From NCBI RefSeq assembly GCF_900116765.1, contig NZ_UETC01000001.1, positions 868,001-932,000 on the forward strand: 64,000 bases of DNA. The letters are read 5' to 3'. The notes under the pieces were generated by a model. That model saw nothing but the letters and a program-made list of their open reading frames with translations, did not search any database and was not told where the DNA came from. Both the position numbers and the translations under genes were made by a program. This DNA is from Jannaschia seohaensis (GTDB lineage Bacteria > Pseudomonadota > Alphaproteobacteria > Rhodobacterales > Rhodobacteraceae). This document shows positions 8,690-18,113 of the stretch, piece by piece; the stretch's first letter is position 1, and the number at the start of each line of letters is the position of its first letter.

Positions 8690-9547
8690 CGACGCCACCG
8701 TCCATGATCGGCGCGGTGGAGATGGCGACCACCGTCGCCACCAACGCTCTGCCGGAGCGGCGCGGCGCCCCGACCGTTCCGTGCATCACAAGCGGCTTCG
8801 GTGATCCGCTGCAGATCGGCACCGAGGCGCGCCCGCGTCTCTTCGATCTGAATATCCGTCTGCCGGATCTGCGCTCTGGCGACGTCCTGGAAGTCGACGC
8901 GCGGGTCTCGGCCGAAGGCGAGAGGCAGCGCCCGCTCGGCGAGGGCGCTGTCGCCGATCCAAACCCCGCCGCCTACTGCCGGGGTGGCCCTCTGACCGTG
9001 ACCGATTGCAGCATGCTGCTGGACAAGCTGCGGCCCGACGCCTTCCCGCCGGTCTCCGGCTCGAATGCGGATCAATTGCTCGACCACGACGCGGTGGTGG
9101 CGAGGCTCGCGGCCCTGCGGGACGAGAGCGACCCGGCCCGCTCGGTGGAGGAGATCGCCCAGGGCTTCCTGCGCATCGCGGTGGAGAACATGACCAACGC
9201 GATCAGGAAGATCTTGGTGCAGCGCGGCTATGACGTCACCGGCTACAGGATGAACTGCTTTGGCGGGGGGCAGGCCGCATGTCCGCCTGGTCGCCGACAT
9301 GTTGGGGATACGGGAGGTACTGATCCATCCCTTTGCGGGGCGGCTCTCGGCCTTCGGCATGGGGCTCGCCGATATCCGCGCGTTGCGCGAGGGGCAGATC
9401 TCGGCGCCGCTCAGGGAGGCCGAGGCGGGCCGCGTCGTGCTGGACCGGATCGCAAAAGCGGCGCGGGCGGAGGTCGCCGCGCAGGGGATTGCGCCGCCCG
9501 ATATCCGCGTCGAGGCCACCGCCCATTCCGTGAACGTCAGGGAGTGA
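8690..9547 (+). pseudogene. hyuA remnant (hydantoinase/oxoprolinase subunit A)
   Basis: Decayed ATP-dependent hydantoinase/5-oxoprolinase subunit A. TTVATNALPERRGAP and RPRLFDLNIRLPDL mark the region usually near residues 75-130 of HyuA. The frame then jumps, by an internal deletion of roughly 200 codons, to GGPLTVTDCSMLLDKLRPD. LRIAVENMTNAIRK and a broken glycine loop near 9260 follow, where the frame shifts into ADMLGIREVLIHPFAGRLS, and the remnant stops at 9547. The N-terminal ATP-binding part and the C-terminal portion are missing. It follows the broken regulator and precedes the hyuB remnant on the same strand. Confidence 0.85.
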
Positions 9548-9574
9548 CTGGACGTCTCCTGCGCGATCTCCGTC

Positions 9575-10485
9575 GCCGCCGGCGACCCTGGTGGCCAACG
9601 CGCCGGATGTGCCCGCCCATATCGACGAGCAGGCCGTGCCGATCGGGAACTTCCGCCTCCTGCGCGAAGGCGTGTTGCGGGAGGAAGCGGCCCGCGCGTT
9701 GCCCGCCTCGGGGCGCTCGCCCTGCGGCAAGGTCGATCAGGACAGGGCTGACCTCCCCGCCCAGATCGTCGCCAACGTCACCGGCGTGGCCCAGATGAGC
9801 CGGATCGCCGCGCCATACGGGGCCGATGTGGTCGCGGCCTATATGCGCCATGTCCAGGACAATGCCGCCGAGAGGGGCCGTCGCGTGCTCGACATGCAGT
9901 CGTAAGGGTGGCTCTCCTATCTGCTCGACCGAGAGGCCCGCGAGGCGGCGATCGACTTCACCGGCACGTCGCCGCAGGGCGCGCTGAACGACAACGCGCC
10001 GCGGGCGATCTGCCGGGCGGTCGTGCTCTATGTCTTCCGCAGCCGCGTGGGGCCGACATTCCGATGGACGAAGGCTCGATGACCGACCCGCGTCCACTCG
10101 CCGCTGTGATCTCGGGCAATACCGAGGTCAGCCAGGCCATCGCCGGCGTGCTCTATGGGGCGCGGGGGGGCCGCGGGCGCGCAGGGGACGATGACACTTT
10201 CGTCTGGCGCAATGCGGTGCACCAGAACGACGAGACGAGCTGCGGGGGGCACCTGCGCTTCCTTGAGCCGATGACCGATGAAGGCGACGGTCCTGACTTC
10301 CCATCGCGTGACCCCTCCCCATGGCGCAGGCGCCGCGCGCCGGGCGCCTCGGGCCGGAACGGGGTGGAACGGGGGCGGACGGAACGCGCATCGTGCTGGC
10401 GGGCAACGACATGGCGGAGCTTGGCGCGGGGGATGTCTTCGTAACGGAGACGCCCGGCGGCGGCGGGTGCGGCGCGCCGGGCTGA
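9575..10485 (+). pseudogene. hyuB remnant (hydantoinase/oxoprolinase subunit B)
   Basis: Fragments of HyuB appear in order in shifting frames. IDEQAVPIGNFRLLREGVLR (near 9620) is followed by YMRHVQDNAAE (near 9845), and then a TAA interrupts. EAAIDFTGTSPQGALNDNAP (near 9940), AVVLYVFR, EGSMTDPRPLAAVISGN (near 10075) and RFLEPMTD (near 10255) come next. The final piece, AGDVFVTETPGGGG, ends at the TGA at 10483-10485. Most of the middle, including the YYETISGGSGAG region, is lost. Together with hyuA and the regulator this is a catabolic cluster in advanced decay. The convergent FkbM gene begins its 3' end 10 bp downstream. Confidence 0.82.
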
Positions 10486-10495
10486 GCGGCGCCGA

Positions 10496-11227
10496 TCAGG
10501 TCACGCGGCGCGCGTAGACGTCGCCCGAATTGGCCGAAGCGGGCAGGGCGCGAAGCTCCGCGCGCATCTCCGACGGGGTCCGCCAGGGGCCGAGAGCATG
10601 GCTCTCCCCCAGGCTGAGCGCATAGTCGTAGCGGCCCAGCCGCTCCATCCGGTCGAGGCAGGCGACCGCGACGTCGCGCTGGATGGTGGTGATCTCGAAG
10701 GACAGGGCCGGGAGCGGGGTGCTCAGGCCCGACAGGACCTCGGCCTCGTGGCCCTCCACGTCGATCTTGACGAAATCCGGCAGGCCATGTGCCGCGATCA
10801 GCGCGTCGAGCGTCGTGACCGGGACGGTCAGCCGCCGGTCCCAGACCTCGCCGCGCCAGCCCTCGGCGTCGCGGGCGGCGGCGACTAGGGCCGGGGAGGC
10901 GGTCGAGACGGTCGGGTTGGCGCTGTTGACCAGCAGGTCGATTTCCCCGGGCCGTGCTCCCGCCGCGGCCTGGATCAGCGTCGCGCCCGGCTTGCGCCCA
11001 TGCAGCAGGCGCAGGGCGCGGAAGAGACGGGGCTGCGGCTCCAGCGCGACGACGCTTGCGCCGAGGCGGAGGAAGCTGTCGGTGCGGTCGCCCAGATGCG
11101 CGCCGATGTCGAAGGCGAGACCGCCGGACCGGACGAAGCGCGCGTTCAGCAGGTCCATCCGAGCGGTGCGCGCGCGGTCGCGGTAGTAGATGTCGAGCGA
11201 GCGGCCGAGCGGCGTATCAGAGCCCAT
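10496..11227 (-). CDS. FkbM family methyltransferase
   Basis: SAM-dependent O-methyltransferase-type protein of 243 residues. Motif I is LAFDIGAHLGDRT (residues 37-49) for SAM binding, with an acidic E63 in ALEPQP at the end of the next strand; FVKIDVEGHEAEVL (152-165) is the diagnostic FkbM motif. Members methylate sugar or polyketide hydroxyls, often in glycolipid and polysaccharide clusters. It is the last gene of an eight-gene co-directional block, and its ATG lies inside the preceding glycosyltransferase (11-nt overlap). The substrate is not known; context suggests a glycosylated lipid or glycan. Confidence 0.88.
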   Translation of the reverse strand: MGSDTPLGRSLDIYYRDRARTARMDLLNARFVRSGGLAFDIGAHLGDRTDSFLRLGASVVALEPQPRLFRALRLLHGRKPGATLIQAAAGARPGEIDLLVNSANPTVSTASPALVAAARDAEGWRGEVWDRRLTVPVTTLDALIAAHGLPDFVKIDVEGHEAEVLSGLSTPLPALSFEITTIQRDVAVACLDRMERLGRYDYALSLGESHALGPWRTPSEMRAELRALPASANSGDVYARRVT

Positions 11228-12254
11228 CCAGCACCTCGCCCGCGATCCGCGCGGTGTCGTCCCAGCCGGGCAGGGCAGCGCCCGCGGCGGCGGCGCGGGC
11301 GGCCATCGCGTCGCGGGCCGGGAGATCCGTCAGCAGCTCCGTGACGGCCTGCGCCAGCGCGCCGGGATCGTCCGGCGGGACCAGCCGCCCGGTGCCCTCG
11401 GGCACGGTCTGCGGCACGGCTCCGGTGGCGCAGGCGACGATGGGAAGCCCCCAGGTGAGCGCCTCGTCGAAGACCATGCCGTAGCCCTCGTAGCGGGTCG
11501 CGAGCGTGAAGAGCGTGGCCTCGGCATAGAGCGCGTCCAGCTCCGCATTCGGAACCCGGCCCGCCAGGTGCACGCGGGCGCCGAGATCCAACTCCTCCAC
11601 CATGCGCGCCAGTAGGGCCGCGTGCTCCGGGTCGTGGGCGGACCCGGCGATGACGGCGCGCCAGGGCAGATGCGTCAGCCGCGCCAGCGCGCGCAGCAGC
11701 ACGTCATGCCCCTTGCGTGGATGCTGGAGGCCCACGGACAGGATCAGCGGCGGGTCGATCGGGTGCCGCCGGCGCGGCCGCGCGTCGGTGCCCGGAGGCG
11801 CGATGGTGATCCGGGAGCGCGGTGTCGCGTAATCGCCCGCGAGGATATCGGCCGTGTGCGGGCTGGGCACCAGAACATGGCGCGCGAGCCGGAGGTTGTC
11901 GCGCTCGGTGCGGAAGAGATGGGCGTGGCGGGCCGCGCTGAGCCCCGTCTCCAGGGCGAGCGGGTGGTGGATCATCGCGACGATGGGCGCGCGGACGCGG
12001 GCAAGGCCCGCCGTGTCGATGGCGCCGAAGACGAGCCCGTCGAGGATCAGCGCGCGCTCGGGCGGCAGATCGGCCAGCGCGTCGATGGCCGCGGCCATGT
12101 CGGCGGCTGAGGGATCGGGGAAGGCGGCGGCGAGTTGCAGGTGCTGCACGTCCCTCCCCTGGTCGCGCAGGCCCATCAGCAGGCGGCGCTCGTAGATATA
12201 GCCGCCGGTGACGGTGTTGATGTCGCCCGGAATGGCGAAGGCCGCGGGCCTCAT
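11217..12254 (-). CDS. Glycosyltransferase family 4 (GT-B fold)
   Basis: Predicted retaining glycosyltransferase of 345 residues. An N-terminal acceptor domain starts PGDINTVTGGYIYERRLL (residues 9-26). The C-terminal donor domain has LSVGLQHPRKGHDVLLRAL (172-190), GRVPNAELDALY (232-243) and the E-x7-E motif with Glu256 and Glu264. No signal peptide or membrane segment is seen, so it probably acts at the cytoplasmic face. The ATG overlaps the permease stop by 4 nt, and its end overlaps the FkbM gene by 11 nt, so the three are translationally linked. The sugar donor and acceptor are unknown. Confidence 0.88.
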   Translation of the reverse strand: MRPAAFAIPGDINTVTGGYIYERRLLMGLRDQGRDVQHLQLAAAFPDPSAADMAAAIDALADLPPERALILDGLVFGAIDTAGLARVRAPIVAMIHHPLALETGLSAARHAHLFRTERDNLRLARHVLVPSPHTADILAGDYATPRSRITIAPPGTDARPRRRHPIDPPLILSVGLQHPRKGHDVLLRALARLTHLPWRAVIAGSAHDPEHAALLARMVEELDLGARVHLAGRVPNAELDALYAEATLFTLATRYEGYGMVFDEALTWGLPIVACATGAVPQTVPEGTGRLVPPDDPGALAQAVTELLTDLPARDAMAARAAAAGAALPGWDDTARIAGEVLDGL

Positions 12255-13777
12255 GCGAGCTGCTCGGGCGCGTAGACGCGCAGCACGCGCCGCTCCAGGA
12301 GGCCGACTGCGCCGTAGCCCAGCACGCTGAGCAGGGCGGTGACGGCCACCGCGCTCCAGAGCAGGTCGTAATCCGAAAGCGAGGCCGAGAGCGCCATGAC
12401 GCTGCCGATGCCCTGGCCGGTGGCGAGCCACTCAACCACCGTGACGGCCAGCACCGAGGCGGGGACGTTCATGCGCGCGGCGGCGAAGAAGGCGGGGAGC
12501 ATGGCGGGGATGCGGACGCGGATCAGTTGTTGCAGGGGGCCGGCGGCGTAGCTCTCCATCACGTCGAGGATGCGGCCCGGCGCTTGGCGCAGGCCGTGCA
12601 GGCATGCGATGAGGGTGGGGAAGAACACCATGATCGCCACCAGCGTCACCGTCCCCAGCGCGCCGCGCCCCAGCAGCAGAACCACCAGCGGCGCTGTCGT
12701 GATGATCGGCACGGAGCGCAGCGCGACCGCGACCGGAATCACCGCGCCCGAGGCCGCCGGGACGAGGACGATCAGCATCGCGAGCCCCGCCCCCGCCGCC
12801 AGCCCCGCCGCATAGCCCGGCAACAGGAAGACCGCCGTCTCCAACAACGCCTCGCCCAGCGCGGCGCGGTTGGCGGCGGCGTCGCTCGACGTCGTGAGCG
12901 CCTGGGCCACGTCGAGCGGGCCCTTGGCGAAGAAGCTGCTCAGCCCCAGCAGGCGCAGCCCCCCGGCCCAGATCAGCATCGCGGCAGCCGCCACCAGCAG
13001 GACCGTCCAAGGCCCGCCGCCTCGCCGCGCCGGGGGGGCGGCGAGCATCACCGAAGGTGCCTCCGATAGGGCCCGCGCGGCCAGGGCGCCCACGGCGAGG
13101 TAGCCCAGCATCGCGATGGCGGTGGCGACGGTGGCCAGCGCCCAGGTCATCTCCACGTCCATCGCCCGCATCGCCCGCAGCGTCAGCACGCCCATGCCGC
13201 GCTCGGCCCCGGTGAACTCCCCGACCATCGCGCCGAGGAAGGCGGCGGGCGCGGCGATCTGGAGGCCGGCCACGAGATAGGGCAGCGCGGCGCGGGCGCG
13301 GACCCGGATCAGCGCCTGGAGCGGTCCGCGCCCATAGCTGCGCACCAGATCGAGCCACGCCTCCGGCACGGCGCGCAGGCCGACCAGCAGCGGGATCAGC
13401 GTGGTGTAATAGACCGCCAGGGCGGCCAGCGCGACCTGCGGGCCGTCGCCCGGGCCGAAGACGACGCGCAGGATCGGCCCGGTCGCCACCAGCGGCAGGC
13501 AAAACACCAGGAGCGCCAGGCCCCGGATCATCGCCTCGCTGCGCGCCCAGGCCAGGGCCAGTCCCGCCAGCGCTACCGCCGCGCCGTTTCCGATGACATA
13601 GCCCAGCGCCGCGTTCCACAGCGTCTCGCCCAGGGCGCGCGCCATCAGTCCGGCATTCTGCCAGAGCCAGAGCGCGATGGCGCTGGGTGGGGCCAGGACA
13701 TAGGCCTCGGCCAGCCCCCTGCCCGCGGCCTCCCAGAGCGCCAAGGCCAGGAGGATGCCCAGCGCCGACCGGGTCAT
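12251..13777 (-). CDS. ABC transporter permease, fused duplicated (NitT/TauT type)
   Basis: Inner-membrane permease of 508 residues made of two tandem SsuC/TauC-like permease domains (about 1-245 and 255-508), each with about six membrane segments. Each has its own EAA loop: the first contains VRSYGRGPLQALIRVRARAA near residue 145, the second MESYAAGPLQQLIRVRIPAM near 408. A single chain would thus replace the usual homodimer. The stop/start overlap with the ATPase upstream is 4 nt. With the ATPase and the binding protein it forms a complete importer. The substrate is unknown; relatives import sulfonates, nitrate, thiamine-pyrimidine precursors and similar small molecules. Confidence 0.9.
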   Translation of the reverse strand: MTRSALGILLALALWEAAGRGLAEAYVLAPPSAIALWLWQNAGLMARALGETLWNAALGYVIGNGAAVALAGLALAWARSEAMIRGLALLVFCLPLVATGPILRVVFGPGDGPQVALAALAVYYTTLIPLLVGLRAVPEAWLDLVRSYGRGPLQALIRVRARAALPYLVAGLQIAAPAAFLGAMVGEFTGAERGMGVLTLRAMRAMDVEMTWALATVATAIAMLGYLAVGALAARALSEAPSVMLAAPPARRGGGPWTVLLVAAAAMLIWAGGLRLLGLSSFFAKGPLDVAQALTTSSDAAANRAALGEALLETAVFLLPGYAAGLAAGAGLAMLIVLVPAASGAVIPVAVALRSVPIITTAPLVVLLLGRGALGTVTLVAIMVFFPTLIACLHGLRQAPGRILDVMESYAAGPLQQLIRVRIPAMLPAFFAAARMNVPASVLAVTVVEWLATGQGIGSVMALSASLSDYDLLWSAVAVTALLSVLGYGAVGLLERRVLRVYAPEQLA

Positions 13778-14553
13778 TGCGCGGCGCGGGGCCGGGTCTC
13801 GGCCATCCCCGAGGAGAGCGCGGCCACCACCTCGTCCATGAGCGCGGCGCAGACTGGGTTGCGCTCCAGCCCCGGGGCGCGGGGGCGGGGGAGGTCGATG
13901 GCGATGTCGGCCACGACGTGGGCGGGGCGCGGAGAGAAGACGATCACGCGGTCCGACAGGGTCACGGCCTCGGCCACCGAATGGGTGACGAGCAGGGTCG
14001 TGGTGTTCCGCGCCTCCCAGAGGGCGGGCAGATCTTGCGCCAGTTGCTGCCGGGTCAGGGCGTCGACGGCGCCGAAGGGCTCGTCCAGCAGCAGCAGACG
14101 GGGCGCGGTCGCCAGCGCCCGCGCGATGGCGGCGCGCTGCCGCATGCCGCCGGAGAGGGCGGCGGGCCGCGTGTCGCCGAAGCCCTCCAGCCCGACGAGA
14201 CGGATCAGGTCGTCGATCTCCCGCCGCCGCAAGGGGCGGCCCGCAAGGCCCAGAACAAGCTCGATATTCTGGCGCACCGTCCGCCAGGGCAGCAGCGACG
14301 GATCCTGAAAGGCCAGGGCCAGGTCGCCGCGCCGGGTCGTCTCTGACGGAGGAGCGCCGTCGATGGCGGCGGAGCCGCCGCTCGGCACCTCCAGCCCCGC
14401 AATCAGCCGCAGCACCGTGGACTTTCCGCAGCCCGACGGGCCGACCAGCGCCGTGGTCCGGCCCGCCGCGAACTCCATATCGAGCGGGCGCACCGCCTCG
14501 ACGCCGCCGGGATAGGTCTTGGCCAGGGCGTGCAGCGTGACGGGGACCGACAC
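13774..14553 (-). CDS. ABC transporter ATPase (NitT/TauT type)
   Basis: Cytoplasmic ATPase of 259 residues powering the adjacent fused permease. Walker [10 protein letters not shown] is at 38-46, the Q-loop near 83, signature LSGGMRQR at 133-140, Walker B LLLLDEPFGAVD at 153-164 and the switch histidine in TLLVTHSVAEA near 190. These match SsuB/TauB/NrtD-like ATPases. The start is GTG, 7 bp after the binding-protein stop; the end overlaps the permease by 4 nt. Regulation is probably shared with the whole block. Confidence 0.92.
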   Translation of the reverse strand: MSVPVTLHALAKTYPGGVEAVRPLDMEFAAGRTTALVGPSGCGKSTVLRLIAGLEVPSGGSAAIDGAPPSETTRRGDLALAFQDPSLLPWRTVRQNIELVLGLAGRPLRRREIDDLIRLVGLEGFGDTRPAALSGGMRQRAAIARALATAPRLLLLDEPFGAVDALTRQQLAQDLPALWEARNTTTLLVTHSVAEAVTLSDRVIVFSPRPAHVVADIAIDLPRPRAPGLERNPVCAALMDEVVAALSSGMAETRPRAAQ

Positions 14554-14560
14554 TGCGCCG

Positions 14561-15547
14561 TCAGGCTCCGTGGACTTCCTCCAGGATCGAGCGATCCCAG
14601 AGGTCCGCGGTCACCTCCCGGCCGAGCAGCGCGAGCGTCTCGATATTCGCCGCGACGGTCTCGTCGGTCCACCAGCCGAACCCGTTCGCGTCGGTCAGCT
14701 CCGAGAACATCAGCGGCACCTGACGCTCGGCCTGCAAAAGCTGCGCCTCGGGGTCGAGGCCGGCATCGGGGAACATTTCCAGCGTCAGCGCGGTGGCGGC
14801 GGCGGTGTCGACGCGGTAAGCCTCCCAGCCCGCCACCTCGCCGGCCATCAGCGCGACGATCTCGGCGCGGCGCTCGGCCAGGCTCTCTTCGGTGACGATG
14901 TAGGTCTGAGAATGCACGGCATAGCCGTGATCGGCCATCAGCATAGTCTCGTTCTCGACCCCCTGGACGGTCATGGCTACCGGCAGGTCCGTGGCCCAGC
15001 AGAGCAGGCAGTCGACCTCTCCGGCCAGGAGCGGCTGGGGCGAGTATTGGGTCGGCACGACCTCGATCGCGCTCGCATCGACGCCGTTGAGCTGGCACAG
15101 CGCCTCCAGCACCGGCGTATTGGCCAGCGACATGCCGATGCGCTTGCCGGGCAGGTCGGCGGGGCTGCGGACGGGGTTGGCGGGCAGGGAGGCGATGGCG
15201 AAGGGATTGTTCTGCATCGCCACGCCGATGATGCGGAAGGGCGCGCCCTGGGCGACGGCGGCGGCGGTGTAGTCGGCGGCCGAGATGCCGACCAGCGCCG
15301 TGCCGGAGACGACCGGCGGCTCGACCGGGGCGTTCGGCCCGCCTTGCAGCAGCGTCACGTCGAGCCCCTCGTAGAAGCCGCGCTGTTTGGCGATGTAGCT
15401 GCCTGCGAATTGCGTCGAATGCAGCCAGGAGAGCTGGAGGCTGACAGGGATATTGGCGCGGGCGGGGCGGCCCAGTGCGGCGAGGCCCATGGCGGCGGCG
15501 CCCGCGCCGAGCAGGCCGCGGCGGGTCAGGGAAGCTGTCGTTCGCAT
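14561..15547 (-). CDS. ABC substrate-binding protein (NMT1/THI5-like)
   Basis: Periplasmic binding protein of 328 residues. The N-terminus TRRGLLGAGAAAMGLAAL looks like a Tat-type signal (twin Arg at 9-10) with cleavage after about residue 31. The mature start VSLQLSWLHSTQFAGSYIAK and the GFYEGLDVTLLQGGPN segment are typical of the NMT1/THI5/RibY-like family of NitT/TauT binding proteins. SADFG-like AALVGISAADY and DLPGKRIGMS follow. The ligand is not predictable: family members bind pyrimidine precursors, riboflavin, sulfonates or aromatic compounds. The gene opens the transporter part of the eight-gene block, 50 bp after the flippase-like gene. No TPP or FMN riboswitch was seen upstream. 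Confidence 0.88.
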   Translation of the reverse strand: MRTTASLTRRGLLGAGAAAMGLAALGRPARANIPVSLQLSWLHSTQFAGSYIAKQRGFYEGLDVTLLQGGPNAPVEPPVVSGTALVGISAADYTAAAVAQGAPFRIIGVAMQNNPFAIASLPANPVRSPADLPGKRIGMSLANTPVLEALCQLNGVDASAIEVVPTQYSPQPLLAGEVDCLLCWATDLPVAMTVQGVENETMLMADHGYAVHSQTYIVTEESLAERRAEIVALMAGEVAGWEAYRVDTAAATALTLEMFPDAGLDPEAQLLQAERQVPLMFSELTDANGFGWWTDETVAANIETLALLGREVTADLWDRSILEEVHGA

Positions 15548-15597
15548 GATGTCTCTCTCTTTTTCCAGGATGAGGGTGAGCGCCGCGCCGCAGGGGG

Positions 15598-16506
15598 TCA
15601 AGGCTCCGGCCCCGCAGGCGCGTTTGGTCGCAGGAGGGGGATCGCCAGCCCAGGGAGGGATGTGGCGAGGAACACCAGGCCGAAGGCGACGCTGGCGGCG
15701 AGCCCCTCCGCCGCCGTCGCGCCGAAGGCTGGAAAGAGCAGGGCGGCCGCGCCTTCGCGCAGGCCCCAGCCCGCGATGGAAAGCGGCAGCAGCATCGCGA
15801 AGAGGATCAGCGGGAGCACGGCGATCACGGCCAGAGTGGGGAGCGGGACGCCCAGACCGCGGGCGCAGAGCGCGAACGCGCCCACATTGCAGAGCGCCGT
15901 GCCGAGGCTGAGCCCGACCTGCCGCGCCCATATGCCGCGCGCGAAAACCGTCTGGCCGAAGGCGCGGGCCGCGCGGCGCAATGGCGCCGCCGCGGCGGTG
16001 GCGGCCGCGACGAGCGTGGCCACGCCCGCCCCGGTCAGGAGCGCAAGACCCAGCCAGTCCGGCCAAGTCAGCCCGGGCAGGGCGACGCTAAGCGCCAGCC
16101 CGGCGCAGAGCAGCGCCAAGAGGCCGAGCTGCCCTGCCAGACGCTCGAAGACGACGGCCTGCGCGGCGACGCGCAGGCCCGCCCCCGCCCGGGACCGAAC
16201 GGCGCGTCCCGCATCGCCCAGAACGCCGCCGGGCAGCGACTGATTGACCACCTGGGCCAGGTAATATTCCCGCAGGGCCGTCCAGAACGGCAGCGTCAGG
16301 CCCAGCCCCGCCGCAGTCAGGCGCCAGCGCTGCGCCGAAAGCACGGTCTGAAGCGCCAGCAGCGCGCCTGCCGCCAGCAGCCATCCCGGCTCCGCCTGGG
16401 CGAGCCGGGCCAAGGCGGCCTCGCCATCGGCGACGCGCCACAGCAGCACCGCCAGCGCGACCACGGCGGCCACCCGCAGCGCGACGGAGAGGCGCGCCCG
16501 CGTCAT
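15598..16506 (-). CDS. Flippase-like integral membrane protein (LPG synthase TM family)
   Basis: A 302-residue polytopic inner-membrane protein with about eight hydrophobic segments. The EYYLAQVVNQSLPGGVLGDAGR stretch (around residues 84-105) is the conserved cytoplasmic-side motif of the UPF0104/lysylphosphatidylglycerol synthase transmembrane family; a second family feature is PLSIAGWGLREGA near 245. Such domains are linked to lipid or lipid-linked sugar translocation when they lack the catalytic C-terminal domain, as here. Its ATG overlaps the stop of the sulfatase-fold gene by 4 nt. A role in moving the lipid product of the block across the membrane is inference. Confidence 0.82.
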   Translation of the reverse strand: MTRARLSVALRVAAVVALAVLLWRVADGEAALARLAQAEPGWLLAAGALLALQTVLSAQRWRLTAAGLGLTLPFWTALREYYLAQVVNQSLPGGVLGDAGRAVRSRAGAGLRVAAQAVVFERLAGQLGLLALLCAGLALSVALPGLTWPDWLGLALLTGAGVATLVAAATAAAAPLRRAARAFGQTVFARGIWARQVGLSLGTALCNVGAFALCARGLGVPLPTLAVIAVLPLILFAMLLPLSIAGWGLREGAAALLFPAFGATAAEGLAASVAFGLVFLATSLPGLAIPLLRPNAPAGPEP

Positions 16507-18113
16507 CGCCGCGCGGCGCGGGCGCCGCTCGAATAGACCGTCAGGATGGCGTCGCGCAGGTCGGTCATGGGACGCACCGCTCCCTCCCGCGGCAGAAGGC
16601 CGGGATCCGGGGCGAGCGGGGCCAAGGCGTCCACCAGGGCGGTCGGGCCGAGGACGTGGATCGGCACGTCGGGCCGGTCGTCGAGGGCCACGAACTCCGC
16701 CGCCTGGTGGTCGCCGATCACCAGGATCAGGGGCGGCGCGTCGGAATGGAGCAGGGCGTATTCGAACACGGCGGAGAGCGCGTAGTCGATGGCCTCGCGA
16801 TATTGGGCCCGCACCCGGTCACGGTCGCGCCAGACGACCTCCGGCGGGTCGCCTGAGGTCGCGACGGCGTTGTAGACCGTGCCGTCGCCGATATCGTCCC
16901 AGGGCAGAATCTCGGGGATGGGCACCCAGGGCGCGTGAGAACTCGCCAGCGCGACCTGCACGAAATCGCGGCGGGGATCGCCGTCCTCGCGCACCAGGCG
17001 GTCGAGCGCCGCCAGGGTGAACTGGTCGGGCATCGTCACCCAGTTGAATGGCTCCCCAGCATAGCCGAGATCGGCGGCGGGCAGGATGTCCTCGAAGCCC
17101 ATCCGCAGCGCCTCGGGCCAGTCCAGCGTGATTTGCGGCATCACCGCGGCCGTGCGGAAGCCCGCGCGCGCGGCATGATGAAAGAGCGTCTCGCGGCCGC
17201 TCGCCAGGACCGCGCCATAGCTCGCCTGATTGTCGACCCAGAGCCCGTTGGCCACGGTCGCGTGGGACAGCCAGCTCTGCCCGCCCCGTGTGGGCGCCGC
17301 CAGCAGGCCGGAGCGCATCGCAACGCCGGCGGCCGCCAGCCGCGCCTCGTAGCGGGCAAGGGTCGCGCGGTGGATCTCGGCGTGGAACGGCGTGTCTAGG
17401 CTGGCGCGGCCATAGCTCTCGACGAAGAGGATCAGCACGTCGCGGTCGATCCGGTCCAGCAGCCCGTCTGCGCCGGCGAACGGGTCGCGGTGGGCGGCGG
17501 CCTTGAAGTCGCGCAGCTCGTCCAGGGTGCGTCGGGCGAGGCCCACCCGTTCCACGCCCACGCGCGCGGTAAAGGCGGCCCCGGGTGGCTGGACCGGCAG
17601 GCTCCAGCGGCCCATGGCCTGCCCGATCTCGCCGACGGCCACCGCGCCGAGGGCCAAGGCGGGCAGGGCCAGCCACGCCCCGCGCCCGCGCGGCCAGGAC
17701 AGCCGCGCCCATTGCGCCAGCGCCCACCAGAGCGCCCAGGCCAGCAGCGCCGCCGCCAGCACCGCAGCGACTGCCGCCGCCCCCGCGAGAACCGGACCCA
17801 CCGCGCCCGCGAGCAGGCGCAGGAACGCATCCACCAGCGCGATATCGGCCACCGGATTGAACCCCCGCGTGAGCGCGGTGAAGCTGACGTAATCCGCGAG
17901 CTTGAGCGCTGCGATCACGGTGAGCGCCGCTGCCAGGCCCCCGCGCAAAAGCCGCCCCGCCGCGCCGTCGCCCGCCGCCATCACCGCGAGCAGGATCACC
18001 GGCAATTCCAGCGGGAACAGCAGCAGTGCCGCCCAGGTCATCGCCGCCGGATGGTTCGGCTGGATCAGGACCAGGAATAGCAGCGCCGTCGCGGCGGCGA
18101 GCCGCAGCATCAT
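16503..18113 (-). CDS. Membrane-anchored sulfatase/phosphotransferase-fold protein
   Basis: A 536-residue protein with four to five N-terminal membrane segments (about residues 1-165) and a C-terminal alkaline-phosphatase-superfamily domain. The strand DRDVLILFVESYGRASLD (around 217-234) should carry the first metal ligands, RGGQSWLSHATVANGL (near 273-288) fits the nucleophile region, and VIGDHQ (near 470) supplies the Asp-His metal ligands. The layout resembles LtaS-like, OpgB-like or lipid A phosphoethanolamine transferase enzymes that move phospho-alcohol groups on the periplasmic side. Sulfatase versus phosphotransferase cannot be settled from sequence. It is coupled by ATGA to the CDP-alcohol phosphatidyltransferase upstream and the flippase-like gene downstream. 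Confidence 0.82.
   Translation of the reverse strand: MMLRLAAATALLFLVLIQPNHPAAMTWAALLLFPLELPVILLAVMAAGDGAAGRLLRGGLAAALTVIAALKLADYVSFTALTRGFNPVADIALVDAFLRLLAGAVGPVLAGAAAVAAVLAAALLAWALWWALAQWARLSWPRGRGAWLALPALALGAVAVGEIGQAMGRWSLPVQPPGAAFTARVGVERVGLARRTLDELRDFKAAAHRDPFAGADGLLDRIDRDVLILFVESYGRASLDTPFHAEIHRATLARYEARLAAAGVAMRSGLLAAPTRGGQSWLSHATVANGLWVDNQASYGAVLASGRETLFHHAARAGFRTAAVMPQITLDWPEALRMGFEDILPAADLGYAGEPFNWVTMPDQFTLAALDRLVREDGDPRRDFVQVALASSHAPWVPIPEILPWDDIGDGTVYNAVATSGDPPEVVWRDRDRVRAQYREAIDYALSAVFEYALLHSDAPPLILVIGDHQAAEFVALDDRPDVPIHVLGPTALVDALAPLAPDPGLLPREGAVRPMTDLRDAILTVYSSGARAARR

Noticed and set aside
6915-8804. 629-codon plus-strand frame across cobW, the riboswitch and the regulator remnant
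   Set aside because: It starts in a valine run that is the antisense of the CobW His/Asp linker, and it crosses a riboswitch and a pseudogene. Only a short end of it carries real (decayed regulator) sequence.
8686-9798. Treating the long frame here as one intact hydantoinase
   Set aside because: Family sequence jumps frame near 9260 and large segments are missing, so it is a remnant and not a working gene.
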